Source of the DNA: Sulfurovum sp.
Lineage (GTDB): Bacteria > Campylobacterota > Campylobacteria > Campylobacterales > Sulfurovaceae
Direction: 5' to 3'
Length of the DNA: 14,928 nt
Assembly: GCA_027066595.1 (NCBI GenBank)
Contig: JAMONG010000072.1
Location: 1-14,928, forward strand
Under the pieces are notes generated by a model. It did not search any database and was not told where the DNA came from. It worked only from the letters and a program-made list of their open reading frames with translations. The position numbers and the translations under genes are program-made. Positions 1 to 6,959 of the stretch are shown here, in pieces (within the stretch, counting starts at the first letter, position 1; the number at the start of each line of letters is the position of its first letter).

Positions 1-609
1 GCTATAGGCAAAAGGATACCTAAGAAATTTGAAAACAACCCTCATTTTTTCTTTTTCCCTTATGATTTAAGTAATACCTTTATGCTAAAGTCTACCATCA
101 AAGAGTTTGTCCAAAATCGCTCTTTTGAGATAGCCATACTGAACGCTGGTGTACTAGGAGAAATAGCCACACTTTCACAGATAGAGACAGAAGAGATAAA
201 AAAGGTAATGGATGTCAACGTATGGGCAAACAAAGAACTTATAGATACCCTTATGCAATACTCTATAGTAAAGCAAATCGTTGGCATAAGCTCTGGTGCA
301 TCTATCAATGGTTCTAAAGGTTGGGGAGCCTACTCTCTTTCTAAAGCAACACTTAACATGCTACTCAAAGTCTATGCCAAAGAACAACATGAAACACACT
401 TTAGCTCTTTAGCTCCAGGCATTATCTCTACTAAAATGGTAGAACATATCATCGAAGAGGTAGATGAGATACTTTTCCCTTCAGCAAGAACACTCAAAGA
501 GTCTCATATTCAAACAGCAAAAGAAGCAGCCCAAAATCTTTTACATACCTTTCCAAAATTATTTAACTATGAAAGTGGTAGTTTTTTAGATGTGAGAACG
601 ATGGATTAA
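1..609 (+). CDS. Short-chain dehydrogenase/reductase, 5'-truncated by window edge
   Basis: Frame 1 is open from the first base, so the gene starts before the window; the Met at 82 is internal. The visible 202 codons carry the second half of a classical SDR: the NAG motif at 142-150, an NVW segment, an SSGAS stretch with the catalytic Ser, and Tyr-x-x-x-Lys in GAYSLSK (Tyr at 331-333). These are 13 and 4 residues apart, as the family requires, and are followed by the usual PG-I-T segment. The N-terminal Rossmann glycine motif lies outside. The SSGA...GWGAY pattern resembles sepiapterin or benzil reductase-like SDRs, but the substrate cannot be read from sequence. The stop overlaps that of the convergent PAS gene by four bases (TTAA), with no terminator between them. 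Confidence 0.9.
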   Translation, partial: AIGKRIPKKFENNPHFFFFPYDLSNTFMLKSTIKEFVQNRSFEIAILNAGVLGEIATLSQIETEEIKKVMDVNVWANKELIDTLMQYSIVKQIVGISSGASINGSKGWGAYSLSKATLNMLLKVYAKEQHETHFSSLAPGIISTKMVEHIIEEVDEILFPSARTLKESHIQTAKEAAQNLLHTFPKLFNYESGSFLDVRTMD

Positions 610-1172
610 GTAAATATTTTTTTCATTTTAGAAAAGAATACTCCCGCAAGACCTTTTGGCTTTGCAAGATCTTCTATAAATTGGTCATAACTCATTTTTC
701 TCTCTTCAAGATAACCTTCAAAATATGCTATGGAAGCATCCATATCATGCGTTTTTTCAATCTCAAGTAATTTTGCATAAAGTGGCTCTATATCTGTTAC
801 TACCTGCTTAGGTGCTGCTTGTCTAAAAGCAAGAAAATATCGTATATCGCCTGAGAAATCACGTTTTATATTAAAATCAGTTACAACCCAATAATAATCT
901 CCATTTTTCGATAAGTTTTTCACTACGGCCATAATATTTTTACCATTTTTCAAATATTTCCACATGAGATGAAATATTGCTTTAGGCATATCAGGATGCC
1001 TTAATATATTATGTGGAGAACCTATTAATTCACTCTCTTTATATCCAGAAATTTTTGTGAAATAATCATTTCCATATGTGATTATTCCTTTATCATCTGT
1101 CTTACTAACAATATATTTTCTAGTGTCTAATTTAATCTGTTTTCCTGTAGGAGTAGGCTTAGGAATATTCAT
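606..1172 (-). CDS. Aer/CetB-like stand-alone PAS domain protein
   Basis: The 188-residue protein has one PAS domain at about residues 20-120. The Aer signature is clear: ND-F-ISGY-ESELIG near 35-51, then LRHPDMP at 57-63 and MW at 70-71, then VKN-SKNGDYYWV at 84-97. The RHPDMP segment and the following Trp are the region that binds FAD in E. coli Aer. There is no HAMP, methyl-accepting or membrane segment; the last 65 residues look helical. Campylobacter CetB has the same organisation and works with a separate membrane signaller in energy taxis, so a redox or energy-taxis sensor is likely (inference from family). The ATG start has AAGGA four to five bases upstream (1178-1182). It appears monocistronic with its own promoter. 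Confidence 0.85.
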   Translation of the reverse strand: MNIPKPTPTGKQIKLDTRKYIVSKTDDKGIITYGNDYFTKISGYKESELIGSPHNILRHPDMPKAIFHLMWKYLKNGKNIMAVVKNLSKNGDYYWVVTDFNIKRDFSGDIRYFLAFRQAAPKQVVTDIEPLYAKLLEIEKTHDMDASIAYFEGYLEERKMSYDQFIEDLAKPKGLAGVFFSKMKKIFT

Positions 1173-1180
1173 AAGAATCC

Positions 1181-1217
1181 TTAATATGATATATAATACA
1201 CCATTATATCATATTAA
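1181..1217. repeat. Perfect 13-bp inverted repeat over the PAS gene promoter
   Basis: The left arm TTAATATGATATA (1181-1193) and right arm TATATCATATTAA (1205-1217) are exact reverse complements around an 11-base spacer. The right arm contains the minus-strand TATAAT and the left arm abuts the ribosome-binding site. It may be a transcription-factor operator or a hairpin in the mRNA leader. The sequence is pure AT apart from one G/C per arm, which weakens it somewhat, but 13 of 13 matching is unlikely by chance. Confidence 0.6.
1203..1208 (-). promoter_or_regulatory. -10 box (TATAAT) of the PAS gene
   Basis: On the minus strand this reads GATATAATGG, a perfect -10 hexamer. It would start the transcript near 1196 and give a leader of about 24 bases before the PAS ATG. 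A weak -35 (TTATTC) lies 16 bases upstream, as is common in Campylobacterota. The hexamer is inside the inverted repeat. Confidence 0.5.
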
Positions 1218-1296
1218 TGTCACAGAATAATTATCTTAATTTACAGAAATATCAAATATTATTACTATCGTAAGCGTAAAATGGAAGATTTTAATA

Positions 1297-1623
1297 CTAC
1301 ATTTGGCTAATATTACTTACATGCATCAGTAAACCCACTAAAAAAACTGAAAGCAGAGCCATCATCCAAAGTACAGCCACCATCATACGCCCCTGTTTAA
1401 ATATCTTTCTTGTTCTATAAAGAAGTACAGGTACTACTATAAAGATAATAATTGTTGGGGCAAATGCCATAATTTCATTCAGCTGATATTTTTCTACTGC
1501 AAGCTGTGTTGCTCTAAATGAAGCATAGACTATCGTATACATCAGTGCCAAAAGTATCATCTGCACTACCACAAAAATAATGTATATTCCTTGTGCATTT
1601 TGTTTATCGTTGTATTTTTGCAT
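1297..1623 (-). CDS. Small three-helix membrane protein, function unknown
   Basis: I do not recognise a family. The 108 residues contain three hydrophobic segments at about 12-35, 50-69 and 80-101, separated by a short charged linker after the first and a basic one (RTRKIFKQGR) after the second. By the positive-inside rule that second linker is probably cytoplasmic. There are no cysteines and no obvious catalytic motif. The start codon lies inside the end of purN (20-base overlap), so it is very likely translated with purN as the last gene of the nnr-purN set. The stop is TAG. No link to purine synthesis can be shown from the protein itself. Confidence 0.75.
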   Translation of the reverse strand: MQKYNDKQNAQGIYIIFVVVQMILLALMYTIVYASFRATQLAVEKYQLNEIMAFAPTIIIFIVVPVLLYRTRKIFKQGRMMVAVLWMMALLSVFLVGLLMHVSNISQM

Positions 1624-2179
1624 CTTTGTTTTCCCTTAATACTTTGACTATCGCTTCAACCAAAGCTTCTTTTTCTATGGCACGTATCTTTTGGTCATAC
1701 TCTTCAAAGCTCAAACTTTTTTTTAACAAAGTTTTTTGAAGTATGACCTCTCCACCATCAAGCTCTGAACTCACATAATGTACCGTCACACCACCCTCAT
1801 CATGCTCATCTTCATACGATTTCTCTATGGCATATAAACCTTTATGTCTAGGGAGTAAAGAGGGATGTAGGTTTATAGCTTTTACTTGTTCTGTAAATAC
1901 AGGTGTTAAGATACGCATAAACCCTGCAAGTACTGTAAGTTCTGGGCTGTAGCGTTTAAGCGTTTCTACCATTACTGCATCAAAGTCTTCACGTGAGTCA
2001 AAGTATTTTGGCTCAACCACAGCATAAGGTATGCCATGCTCTTGGGCAATCTGGATACCCCCTGCTTCAGGGTTATTCGTTAGAGCAAAAACGACTTCAC
2101 ACTCTTTTTTGTGTAAAGTCTTAACAATATGTGCAAAGTTTGAACCTTTACCTGAAAAAAGTACGGCTATTTTATTCAT
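1604..2179 (-). CDS. purN: Phosphoribosylglycinamide formyltransferase 1 (GART)
   Basis: The enzyme transfers the formyl group of 10-formyltetrahydrofolate to GAR, the third step of purine synthesis, in the cytoplasm. The length of 191 residues is normal. The N-terminus has FSGKGSNF (8-15), which holds the GAR phosphate. The catalytic triad is intact: Asn103 and His105 in NLHPSLLP and Asp141 in SSELDGGE, with G-TVH between them (130-134). The gene follows nnr by 35 bases and overlaps the membrane-protein gene by 20. The window also encodes the folate-independent isozyme purT about 2.7 kb away on the other strand. Confidence 0.96.
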   Translation of the reverse strand: MNKIAVLFSGKGSNFAHIVKTLHKKECEVVFALTNNPEAGGIQIAQEHGIPYAVVEPKYFDSREDFDAVMVETLKRYSPELTVLAGFMRILTPVFTEQVKAINLHPSLLPRHKGLYAIEKSYEDEHDEGGVTVHYVSSELDGGEVILQKTLLKKSLSFEEYDQKIRAIEKEALVEAIVKVLRENKDAKIQR

Positions 2180-2214
2180 AGCGAAATAGTACCAAAACTA
2201 TTCATTATTCACTA

Positions 2215-3624
2215 TTAATTATTCACTTCAAGCAAGGAGATTTGCCTGATAATATCCGTAGGCAACATCGCATACGTTGCACCTCTATAATTATTTGCAG
2301 CCATCACCAAAGCAAGTGAGCCTTGTATGGCAGCTTCTACTCCTGTGTAACCTTGTGCAAGGAGTGAGACTATGAGTCCTGAAAGTACATCTCCACTGCC
2401 ACCCTTACTTAGTTTAGAACATCCCAGAGGGTTTATGTACATCTGTTCTTCTTGCATGATGAGTGTGTTCGCACCTTTAAGCAGTAGCGTGACATGTGGG
2501 TACTTAGCATTAAACATGCGTACCATCTCAAAACGTCTACTTTGTACTTCTGCTACGGTGATTTCCTCATCCGTGAGTATCTTCCACATAATGGTGAACT
2601 CTTTTGGATGAGGGGTGATGACTATCTCTCTGTCTTTTTGTTCTAAAACTGCTAATAGTTCTGCACTTAAAAATGCATCTGCATCTAGGACTATGGGTAG
2701 ATGAGAGTTGAGTACATACTTTTGCAAAAACTCAGACTCAAAGTAACCCCCAAGCCCCATACCTATAGCAAGTGCAGAAGCATTGTCAGGTACTACAGTT
2801 GAGTACATGAGATAAGGTGGAGGAGAAATTTGTTCATGCACCACAAGCGTAGTTAGCCCTGCTCCAAAGCTAGCACTTGCCATCCCAGCGATGATACCTG
2901 CCCCCTCTTTCTCTCCACAAAAAACTGCTGCATGTCCGAAATCTCCTTTATGGCTGTTTTGTTTCGTACGTGAGGGAAGAACAAGATCACTTTGTTCTAG
3001 TACATAGGTTTGTGCTTGTGTTTCATACATAACACTACTCACACCTAAGTCTACACAGACTATCTTGCCCACGGCATCTTTATTTTCATCCAAGTAAAGT
3101 GCCTCTTTTCTAGCTCCCATCGTCACAGTCACATCTGCCTTAAAAGCTATAGGCATATGCCCCTCACTGCTCACCCCTGTAGGTATATCACAAGCTATTT
3201 TGTATCCCTGAAAACTGTTGAGTTGTTGGATGATATGTATCATCTCATCCTCTAAGAGTTTATTTAGTCCTGCACCTAGTAATGCATCTACTATGACATC
3301 TGCATCATCAAAGGTATCTACGACATCTACACCTAACTTTTTGCTACGTTTCAGTTGTAGCTTTGCCATCTCAGACTTTACTCCAAAAGGTAAGTGTAGT
3401 CGTACCTCGTAGTCTCCATGAAGTTGTCGTGCAACTACTGTGCCGTCTGCTCCATTGTTTCCCGTGCCAGAGACTATGAGAACCATGCTCTGTTTTTCAA
3501 AGTTTTGACGTATATACTCAGCCATACCTCTAGCTGCATGCTCCATGAGTATGTCTTCGGTGAGTCCATACTGCTCATAGCATCGCTTGTCTAAAGCATA
3601 ACACTCTTTATAGACTTTTTGCAT
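2215..3624 (-). CDS. nnr: Bifunctional NAD(P)HX epimerase / ADP-dependent dehydratase
   Basis: The enzyme repairs hydrated NAD(P)H: the N-terminal domain epimerises R- and S-NAD(P)HX and the C-terminal domain dehydrates S-NAD(P)HX back to NAD(P)H. Length (469 residues) fits the fused YjeF type. The epimerase part (1 to about 205) has GTGNNGADGTVVAR (53-66), DALLG-GL (113-120) and DIPTGV (146-151). The ribokinase-like part has KGDFGHA (226-232), DADAF (314-318), TPHPKEF (337-343), KGANT (383-387) and GGSGDVLSG (408-416). The ATG has AAGGAG at the proper distance. A minus-strand extended -10, TGATAAAAT, at 3648-3656 probably drives nnr, purN and the small membrane protein, divergent from rpsU. 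Confidence 0.96.
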   Translation of the reverse strand: MQKVYKECYALDKRCYEQYGLTEDILMEHAARGMAEYIRQNFEKQSMVLIVSGTGNNGADGTVVARQLHGDYEVRLHLPFGVKSEMAKLQLKRSKKLGVDVVDTFDDADVIVDALLGAGLNKLLEDEMIHIIQQLNSFQGYKIACDIPTGVSSEGHMPIAFKADVTVTMGARKEALYLDENKDAVGKIVCVDLGVSSVMYETQAQTYVLEQSDLVLPSRTKQNSHKGDFGHAAVFCGEKEGAGIIAGMASASFGAGLTTLVVHEQISPPPYLMYSTVVPDNASALAIGMGLGGYFESEFLQKYVLNSHLPIVLDADAFLSAELLAVLEQKDREIVITPHPKEFTIMWKILTDEEITVAEVQSRRFEMVRMFNAKYPHVTLLLKGANTLIMQEEQMYINPLGCSKLSKGGSGDVLSGLIVSLLAQGYTGVEAAIQGSLALVMAANNYRGATYAMLPTDIIRQISLLEVNN

Positions 3625-3647
3625 AACTTACTCCTTCTAATAAGATA

Positions 3648-3656
3648 ATTTTATCA
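3648..3656 (-). promoter_or_regulatory. Extended -10 promoter of nnr-purN
   Basis: The minus strand reads TGATAAAAT, an extended -10, about 25 bases before the nnr start and its AAGGAG. No good -35 is visible. It lies back to back with the rpsU promoter. Confidence 0.45.
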
Positions 3657-3675
3657 CAAATTCAAAAACTTTAGA

Positions 3676-3681
3676 TATAAT
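3676..3681 (+). promoter_or_regulatory. -10 box (TATAAT) of rpsU
   Basis: A perfect TATAAT on the plus strand puts the rpsU transcript start near 3688, giving a leader of about 64 bases. The leader ends in a small TTCC-AATA-GGAA hairpin (3726-3737), next to a G-rich Shine-Dalgarno (AAGGGGGTG, 3736-3744). Confidence 0.5.
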
Positions 3682-3751
3682 TCTCCACTTTATTGATATT
3701 CGGACACATAAAGTAGTCTGAAAATTTCCAATAGGAAGGGGGTGCTTTTTT

Positions 3752-3964
3752 ATGCCAGGAATTAAACTAACTTCACGCGATTCATTTGATGATGCGTACA
3801 GAAAGTTCAAAAGACAATGTGACAGAAACCTAATCGTTACTGAAGCAAGAGCACGTCAGCATTTTGAAACACAAACTGAGAAGAACAAAAAAGAAAAAAT
3901 TGCAACGCGCAAGAAAATTCTTAAAAAACTCTTCATGCTCAGAAGATACGAGTCTAGACTCTAA
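3752..3964 (+). CDS. rpsU: 30S ribosomal protein S21
   Basis: The protein is 70 residues long, the usual size. It is strongly basic with the S21 pattern: a DSFDDAYRKFKRQCDR stretch at 10-25 followed by a basic helix ending in KKLFMLRRYESRL. S21 binds the 30S platform near the 3' end of 16S rRNA and helps initiation. The gene stands alone with its own promoter and a hairpin right after its stop, so it is probably transcribed as a single unit rather than in the rpsU-dnaG-rpoD operon of enterobacteria. A G-rich ribosome-binding site precedes the ATG by about eight bases. Confidence 0.97.
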   Translation: MPGIKLTSRDSFDDAYRKFKRQCDRNLIVTEARARQHFETQTEKNKKEKIATRKKILKKLFMLRRYESRL

Positions 3965-3971
3965 TGAGTCT

Positions 3972-3995
3972 ACTACAGAGCTTTTGCTCTGTAGT
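3972..3995 (+). terminator. Hairpin behind rpsU, probable terminator
   Basis: ACTACAGAGC (3972-3981) and GCTCTGTAGT (3986-3995) form a perfect 10-bp stem with a TTTT loop, eight bases after the rpsU stop. The tract after it is T-rich but interrupted (TCAATCTACATTTTATT), so termination may be partial, or the stem may protect the 3' end. Confidence 0.65.
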
Positions 3996-4035
3996 TCAAT
4001 CTACATTTTATTAAAAATCCATACTACATTTCATC

Positions 4036-4064
4036 TTGACAGAACATAGCAAATAAGCTACTAT
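4036..4064 (+). promoter_or_regulatory. Candidate sigma-70 promoter for the DUF2233 gene
   Basis: TTGACA (4036-4041) is followed after 17 bases by TACTAT (4059-4064). The -35 is perfect and the -10 is weaker. The transcript would start near 4071, with a leader of about 29 bases. Confidence 0.4.
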
Positions 4065-4099
4065 CAATTTTATAACTATCTACATACTTAGGTATTCTA

Positions 4100-4810
4100 A
4101 TGAAAAAAATACTCCTACTATTATTACTCATAACTTTTACAGTTTTTTATGCTTTTGCGAAAACACCCTCTAAACAAGTAAATATCATATATCACACTAC
4201 CTCACCTAAAAATATTCATTTTTATCATAAAAATCCTCATGGTAAAATATTTAAAAACTTTCATGCACTTGATGATTACATTTCATCACAAAATAAACAT
4301 CTATCCTTTGCTATGAATGGTGGAATGTACCTAAGAAGTTTATCTCCTCAAGGACTTTACATTGAAAATGGAAAAATTATTAAAGAGATAGACATAACAC
4401 AGGAAGCATACGGAAATTTTTATATGCAACCCAATGGAATTTTTTATATAACAAAAGATAAAAAAGCCCATGTTATAAGTACCAAAAAGTTCAAATATAC
4501 AAACAATATAAACTATGCAACACAGTCTGGACCGATGTTGATTATAAATGATAAAATACACCATAAATTTATGCCTCACTCTAAAAATGTACATATTAGA
4601 AATGGTGTAGGGGTACTCCCAAATGGTGACTTACTTTTTGCCATTTCTTCTCAAAAAATAAACTTCTATAACTTTGCTAACTTTTTCAAACAACATGGGT
4701 GTAAAAATGCACTTTATTTAGATGGATTTGTATCACGTATATATCTTCCTAAAAAAGGTATCACACAACAAGATGGACTTTTCGGAATAATTATTGGAGA
4801 AACGATATAA
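4100..4810 (+). CDS. Exported phosphodiester glycosidase-like (NAGPA/DUF2233) protein
   Basis: The 236-residue protein starts with a signal peptide: MKK, a Leu/Ile-rich core and a likely cut after YAFA (residue 20). The mature part shows the order of motifs typical of the NAGPA/DUF2233 family, to which E. coli YigE belongs: FAMNGGMY (70-77), QGLYIENG (84-91), QPNGIFYI (110-117), TQSGPMLI (141-148), RNGVGVLPNG (167-176) and ALYLDG (204-209). Family members cleave phosphodiester-linked sugars, or have unknown substrates; the exact activity here is not known. The likely location is the periplasm. The gene is visibly richer in AT and in ATA/AAA codons than its neighbours and stands alone between rpsU and purT, which could mean recent acquisition. 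The ribosome-binding site (TAGG) is weak. Confidence 0.8.
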   Translation: MKKILLLLLLITFTVFYAFAKTPSKQVNIIYHTTSPKNIHFYHKNPHGKIFKNFHALDDYISSQNKHLSFAMNGGMYLRSLSPQGLYIENGKIIKEIDITQEAYGNFYMQPNGIFYITKDKKAHVISTKKFKYTNNINYATQSGPMLIINDKIHHKFMPHSKNVHIRNGVGVLPNGDLLFAISSQKINFYNFANFFKQHGCKNALYLDGFVSRIYLPKKGITQQDGLFGIIIGETI

Positions 4811-4858
4811 AAGATACCATTATTTCACCTTTTTATTAATTAGTTGTTTGAAAAATTT

Positions 4859-4867
4859 TGCTAAAAT
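4859..4867 (+). promoter_or_regulatory. Extended -10 promoter of the purT operon
   Basis: TGCTAAAAT is an extended -10 lying 30 bases before the purT ATG. No -35 is evident. No terminator is clear after the preceding gene, so some read-through is possible. No other promoter was noticed before the four following genes. Confidence 0.45.
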
Positions 4868-4897
4868 AAACTCTATTATTTTCCAAAGGAAATCTCT

Positions 4898-6064
4898 ATG
4901 ACATTTACAACAACACTACAAAAAGATGCTATTAAAATCATGCTCCTTGGTTCTGGTGAACTAGGTAAAGAGGTGGCTATAGAAGCACAACGTCTTGGCA
5001 TAGAAGTAGTAGCTGTAGACAAATACGAAAATGCACCTGCACACTTAGTGGCTAACAACTCTTACGTCATCGACATGAAAGATGAGGTAGCTGTTCTTGA
5101 AGTGATAGAAAAAGAGAAACCTACATACATTCTACCCGAGGTAGAAGCCATTTCTATCTCTGCACTCTTTGAAGCTGAAAAACGTGGTTTCTATGTTATC
5201 CCTAATGCAGAAGCAGTAAATAAAACGATGAACCGTAAAAACATTCGTGTCTTTGCAGCAGAAGCGTTAGGTCTTAAAACTTCTAAGTATGAATTTGTAA
5301 CTACTTTAGATGGACTAAAAACTGCTGCTGAACGCATTAAGTTCCCTTGTGTCATTAAACCAGTGATGAGTTCTTCAGGTCATGGACAAAGTATCGCTAA
5401 AACATCTAATGACATAGAGAAATCATGGGAAATAGCCAAAGAAGCTCGTGGTGACGCGAGTGAGCTTATCGTAGAAGAGTTTGTTCCTTTTGATTATGAG
5501 ATTACCCTACTGACTGTACGTAATGAAACAGGTACAGTATTTTGTGATGCTATTGGGCATGTACAAAAAGATGGCGATTTCATTCTCTCATGGCAGCCCA
5601 TGAAGATGAGTGATACAGCACTACAAAAAGCCAAAGACATTGCTAAAACGGTGACAGATGGGCTAGGTGGTAGAGGTATCTTTGGAGTGGAGTTCTTCGT
5701 TAAAGGTGAAGAGGTTTACTTCTCCGAACTTAGTCCTCGTCCACATGACACAGGTATGGTGACACTCATCACCCAGAGTCAAAGTCAGTTTGCACTCCAT
5801 GTAAGAGCCGTACTTGGCTTGCCACTTGCATACACAACATACGGGTCTGGTGCTTGTGGAGCATACAAAGCTAAAAATGAGAGCCACACCCCTACACTTA
5901 CCATACCAGACAGTGCTTTTTCTGAAAACTCATTTGTAAGAGTCTTTGGAAAGCCAGAGTCTCATATAGGTCGTCGTATGGCTGTGAGTCTTGTGTTAGA
6001 TGACGATGTTGAAGCAGCTAAAACAAAAGCCACTGAGATAGTCTCTCAGATGGAAGACAACTAA
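4898..6064 (+). CDS. purT: Formate-dependent phosphoribosylglycinamide formyltransferase 2
   Basis: PurT makes formyl-GAR from GAR, formate and ATP through formyl phosphate and needs no folate. The 388 residues match the usual length. The ATP-grasp layout is complete: LLGSGELGKEVAIEAQRLG (16-34), EVEAI (81-85), NRKNIR (112-117), VIKPVMSSSGHGQS (152-165, with the ATP-binding Lys154), EEFVPFDYEIT (193-203), IGHVQKDGDF (219-228) and the metal-binding ELSPRPHDTGMVT (277-289). AAAGGA sits eight bases before the ATG. It is the first gene of a five-gene unit, 16 bases ahead of the VKOR gene. Because purN is also present, this cell has both folate- and formate-dependent routes. Confidence 0.97.
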   Translation: MTFTTTLQKDAIKIMLLGSGELGKEVAIEAQRLGIEVVAVDKYENAPAHLVANNSYVIDMKDEVAVLEVIEKEKPTYILPEVEAISISALFEAEKRGFYVIPNAEAVNKTMNRKNIRVFAAEALGLKTSKYEFVTTLDGLKTAAERIKFPCVIKPVMSSSGHGQSIAKTSNDIEKSWEIAKEARGDASELIVEEFVPFDYEITLLTVRNETGTVFCDAIGHVQKDGDFILSWQPMKMSDTALQKAKDIAKTVTDGLGGRGIFGVEFFVKGEEVYFSELSPRPHDTGMVTLITQSQSQFALHVRAVLGLPLAYTTYGSGACGAYKAKNESHTPTLTIPDSAFSENSFVRVFGKPESHIGRRMAVSLVLDDDVEAAKTKATEIVSQMEDN

Positions 6065-6080
6065 ATATAAGGAGCAAATC

Positions 6081-6950
6081 ATGCGTATATTAGCACGTGT
6101 TTTTTTACCACTTTTATTACTTGCATACATTGCAACTGAGACGTACCTCAAACTACAACATACCTCTCTTTGTGGAGAGGTAGGCTGTAAACTTGCAGGA
6201 GAACTTCTAAACTTTAACCCCTTGTACTTAAACTACTTTGGCTTAGCAGGGGTATTTATACTCATAATCTTAGGCTTTTTATCTTTGAAAAACAAGTTTT
6301 ATGAGTCACTCTTTTTTATAGGACTTTACGCTGCCATCGCTTTTGAAGCGACCATACTTAGCTACCAATTTGTGGCTAACCCTGAGCCTTGCATTTTTTG
6401 TTTAGGTATCTTCTCTTCTTTGCTACTTATAGCTCTAGCAAGTAACATCAAGTACTTTGCCATTACCCTTGCTACGGTGCTTGCTATCTTTGTAGGGCTT
6501 AACACTTTAGCCGTTACAAAAAACAAAGCATTTATCACAGGGACAGGCAACTACCTCATACAGTCAGATACTTGTCCTCACTGTAAAAAAGTCAAAGCCT
6601 ATCTAGCAGAACATAAGATTCCCTATACCCCTATCTCTACGAAAGAGGCTAGTGCTAGAAGCTTCTTAAAATTTGCAGGGGTAACGAGTATCCCTGTGTT
6701 TATTATGAAAGAAAAATACGAAACCACACTGCTTACTGGAGATAAAAAAATCATCGCACACTTTGAAAACAATCAAAAGATAGAAGAAACGGTAACAGAA
6801 TCAGTACCGCTACCTACACAAAGTAGTGGGTTAGACCTAGGTACAAGTGGATTCTCTTCTGATTTCTTATCTGCGGGGAGTGCTGATGAGGGGTGTGCCA
6901 TTACTATTGTCGAGACACCTGAGTGTACCGATACAAATACTACACACTAA
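6081..6950 (+). CDS. VKOR family disulfide-forming protein fused to a thioredoxin-like domain
   Basis: The N-terminal half (residues 1-145) is a membrane domain of about four to five helices with the VKOR cysteine set: loop pair Cys31 and Cys36 (CGEVGC) and active-site Cys104-x-x-Cys107 (CIFC) at the start of a helix. The second half (about 155-230) is a thioredoxin/glutaredoxin-like fold with Cys165-Pro-His-Cys168 and the cis-proline segment TSIPVF (202-207). Such fusions pass electrons from a Trx-like partner to quinone and so make disulfides in exported proteins. The tail after 235 is Ser/Thr-rich and low in complexity, and ends with two further cysteines (272 and 282) that the family does not need. 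An AAGGAG ribosome-binding site precedes the ATG. Confidence 0.88.
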   Translation: MRILARVFLPLLLLAYIATETYLKLQHTSLCGEVGCKLAGELLNFNPLYLNYFGLAGVFILIILGFLSLKNKFYESLFFIGLYAAIAFEATILSYQFVANPEPCIFCLGIFSSLLLIALASNIKYFAITLATVLAIFVGLNTLAVTKNKAFITGTGNYLIQSDTCPHCKKVKAYLAEHKIPYTPISTKEASARSFLKFAGVTSIPVFIMKEKYETTLLTGDKKIIAHFENNQKIEETVTESVPLPTQSSGLDLGTSGFSSDFLSAGSADEGCAITIVETPECTDTNTTH

Positions 6951-6959
6951 GGAAAAGCT

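Noticed and set aside
82..609. SDR gene starting at the Met at 82
   Set aside because: The frame is open to the window edge, and a start at 82 would remove the Rossmann cofactor motif that every SDR needs.
2195..2225. Repeated TATTCACT/TATTCATTATTCAC units between nnr and purN as a regulatory repeat
   Set aside because: They are short, AT-rich and lie at the end of nnr; this is within what low complexity gives by chance.
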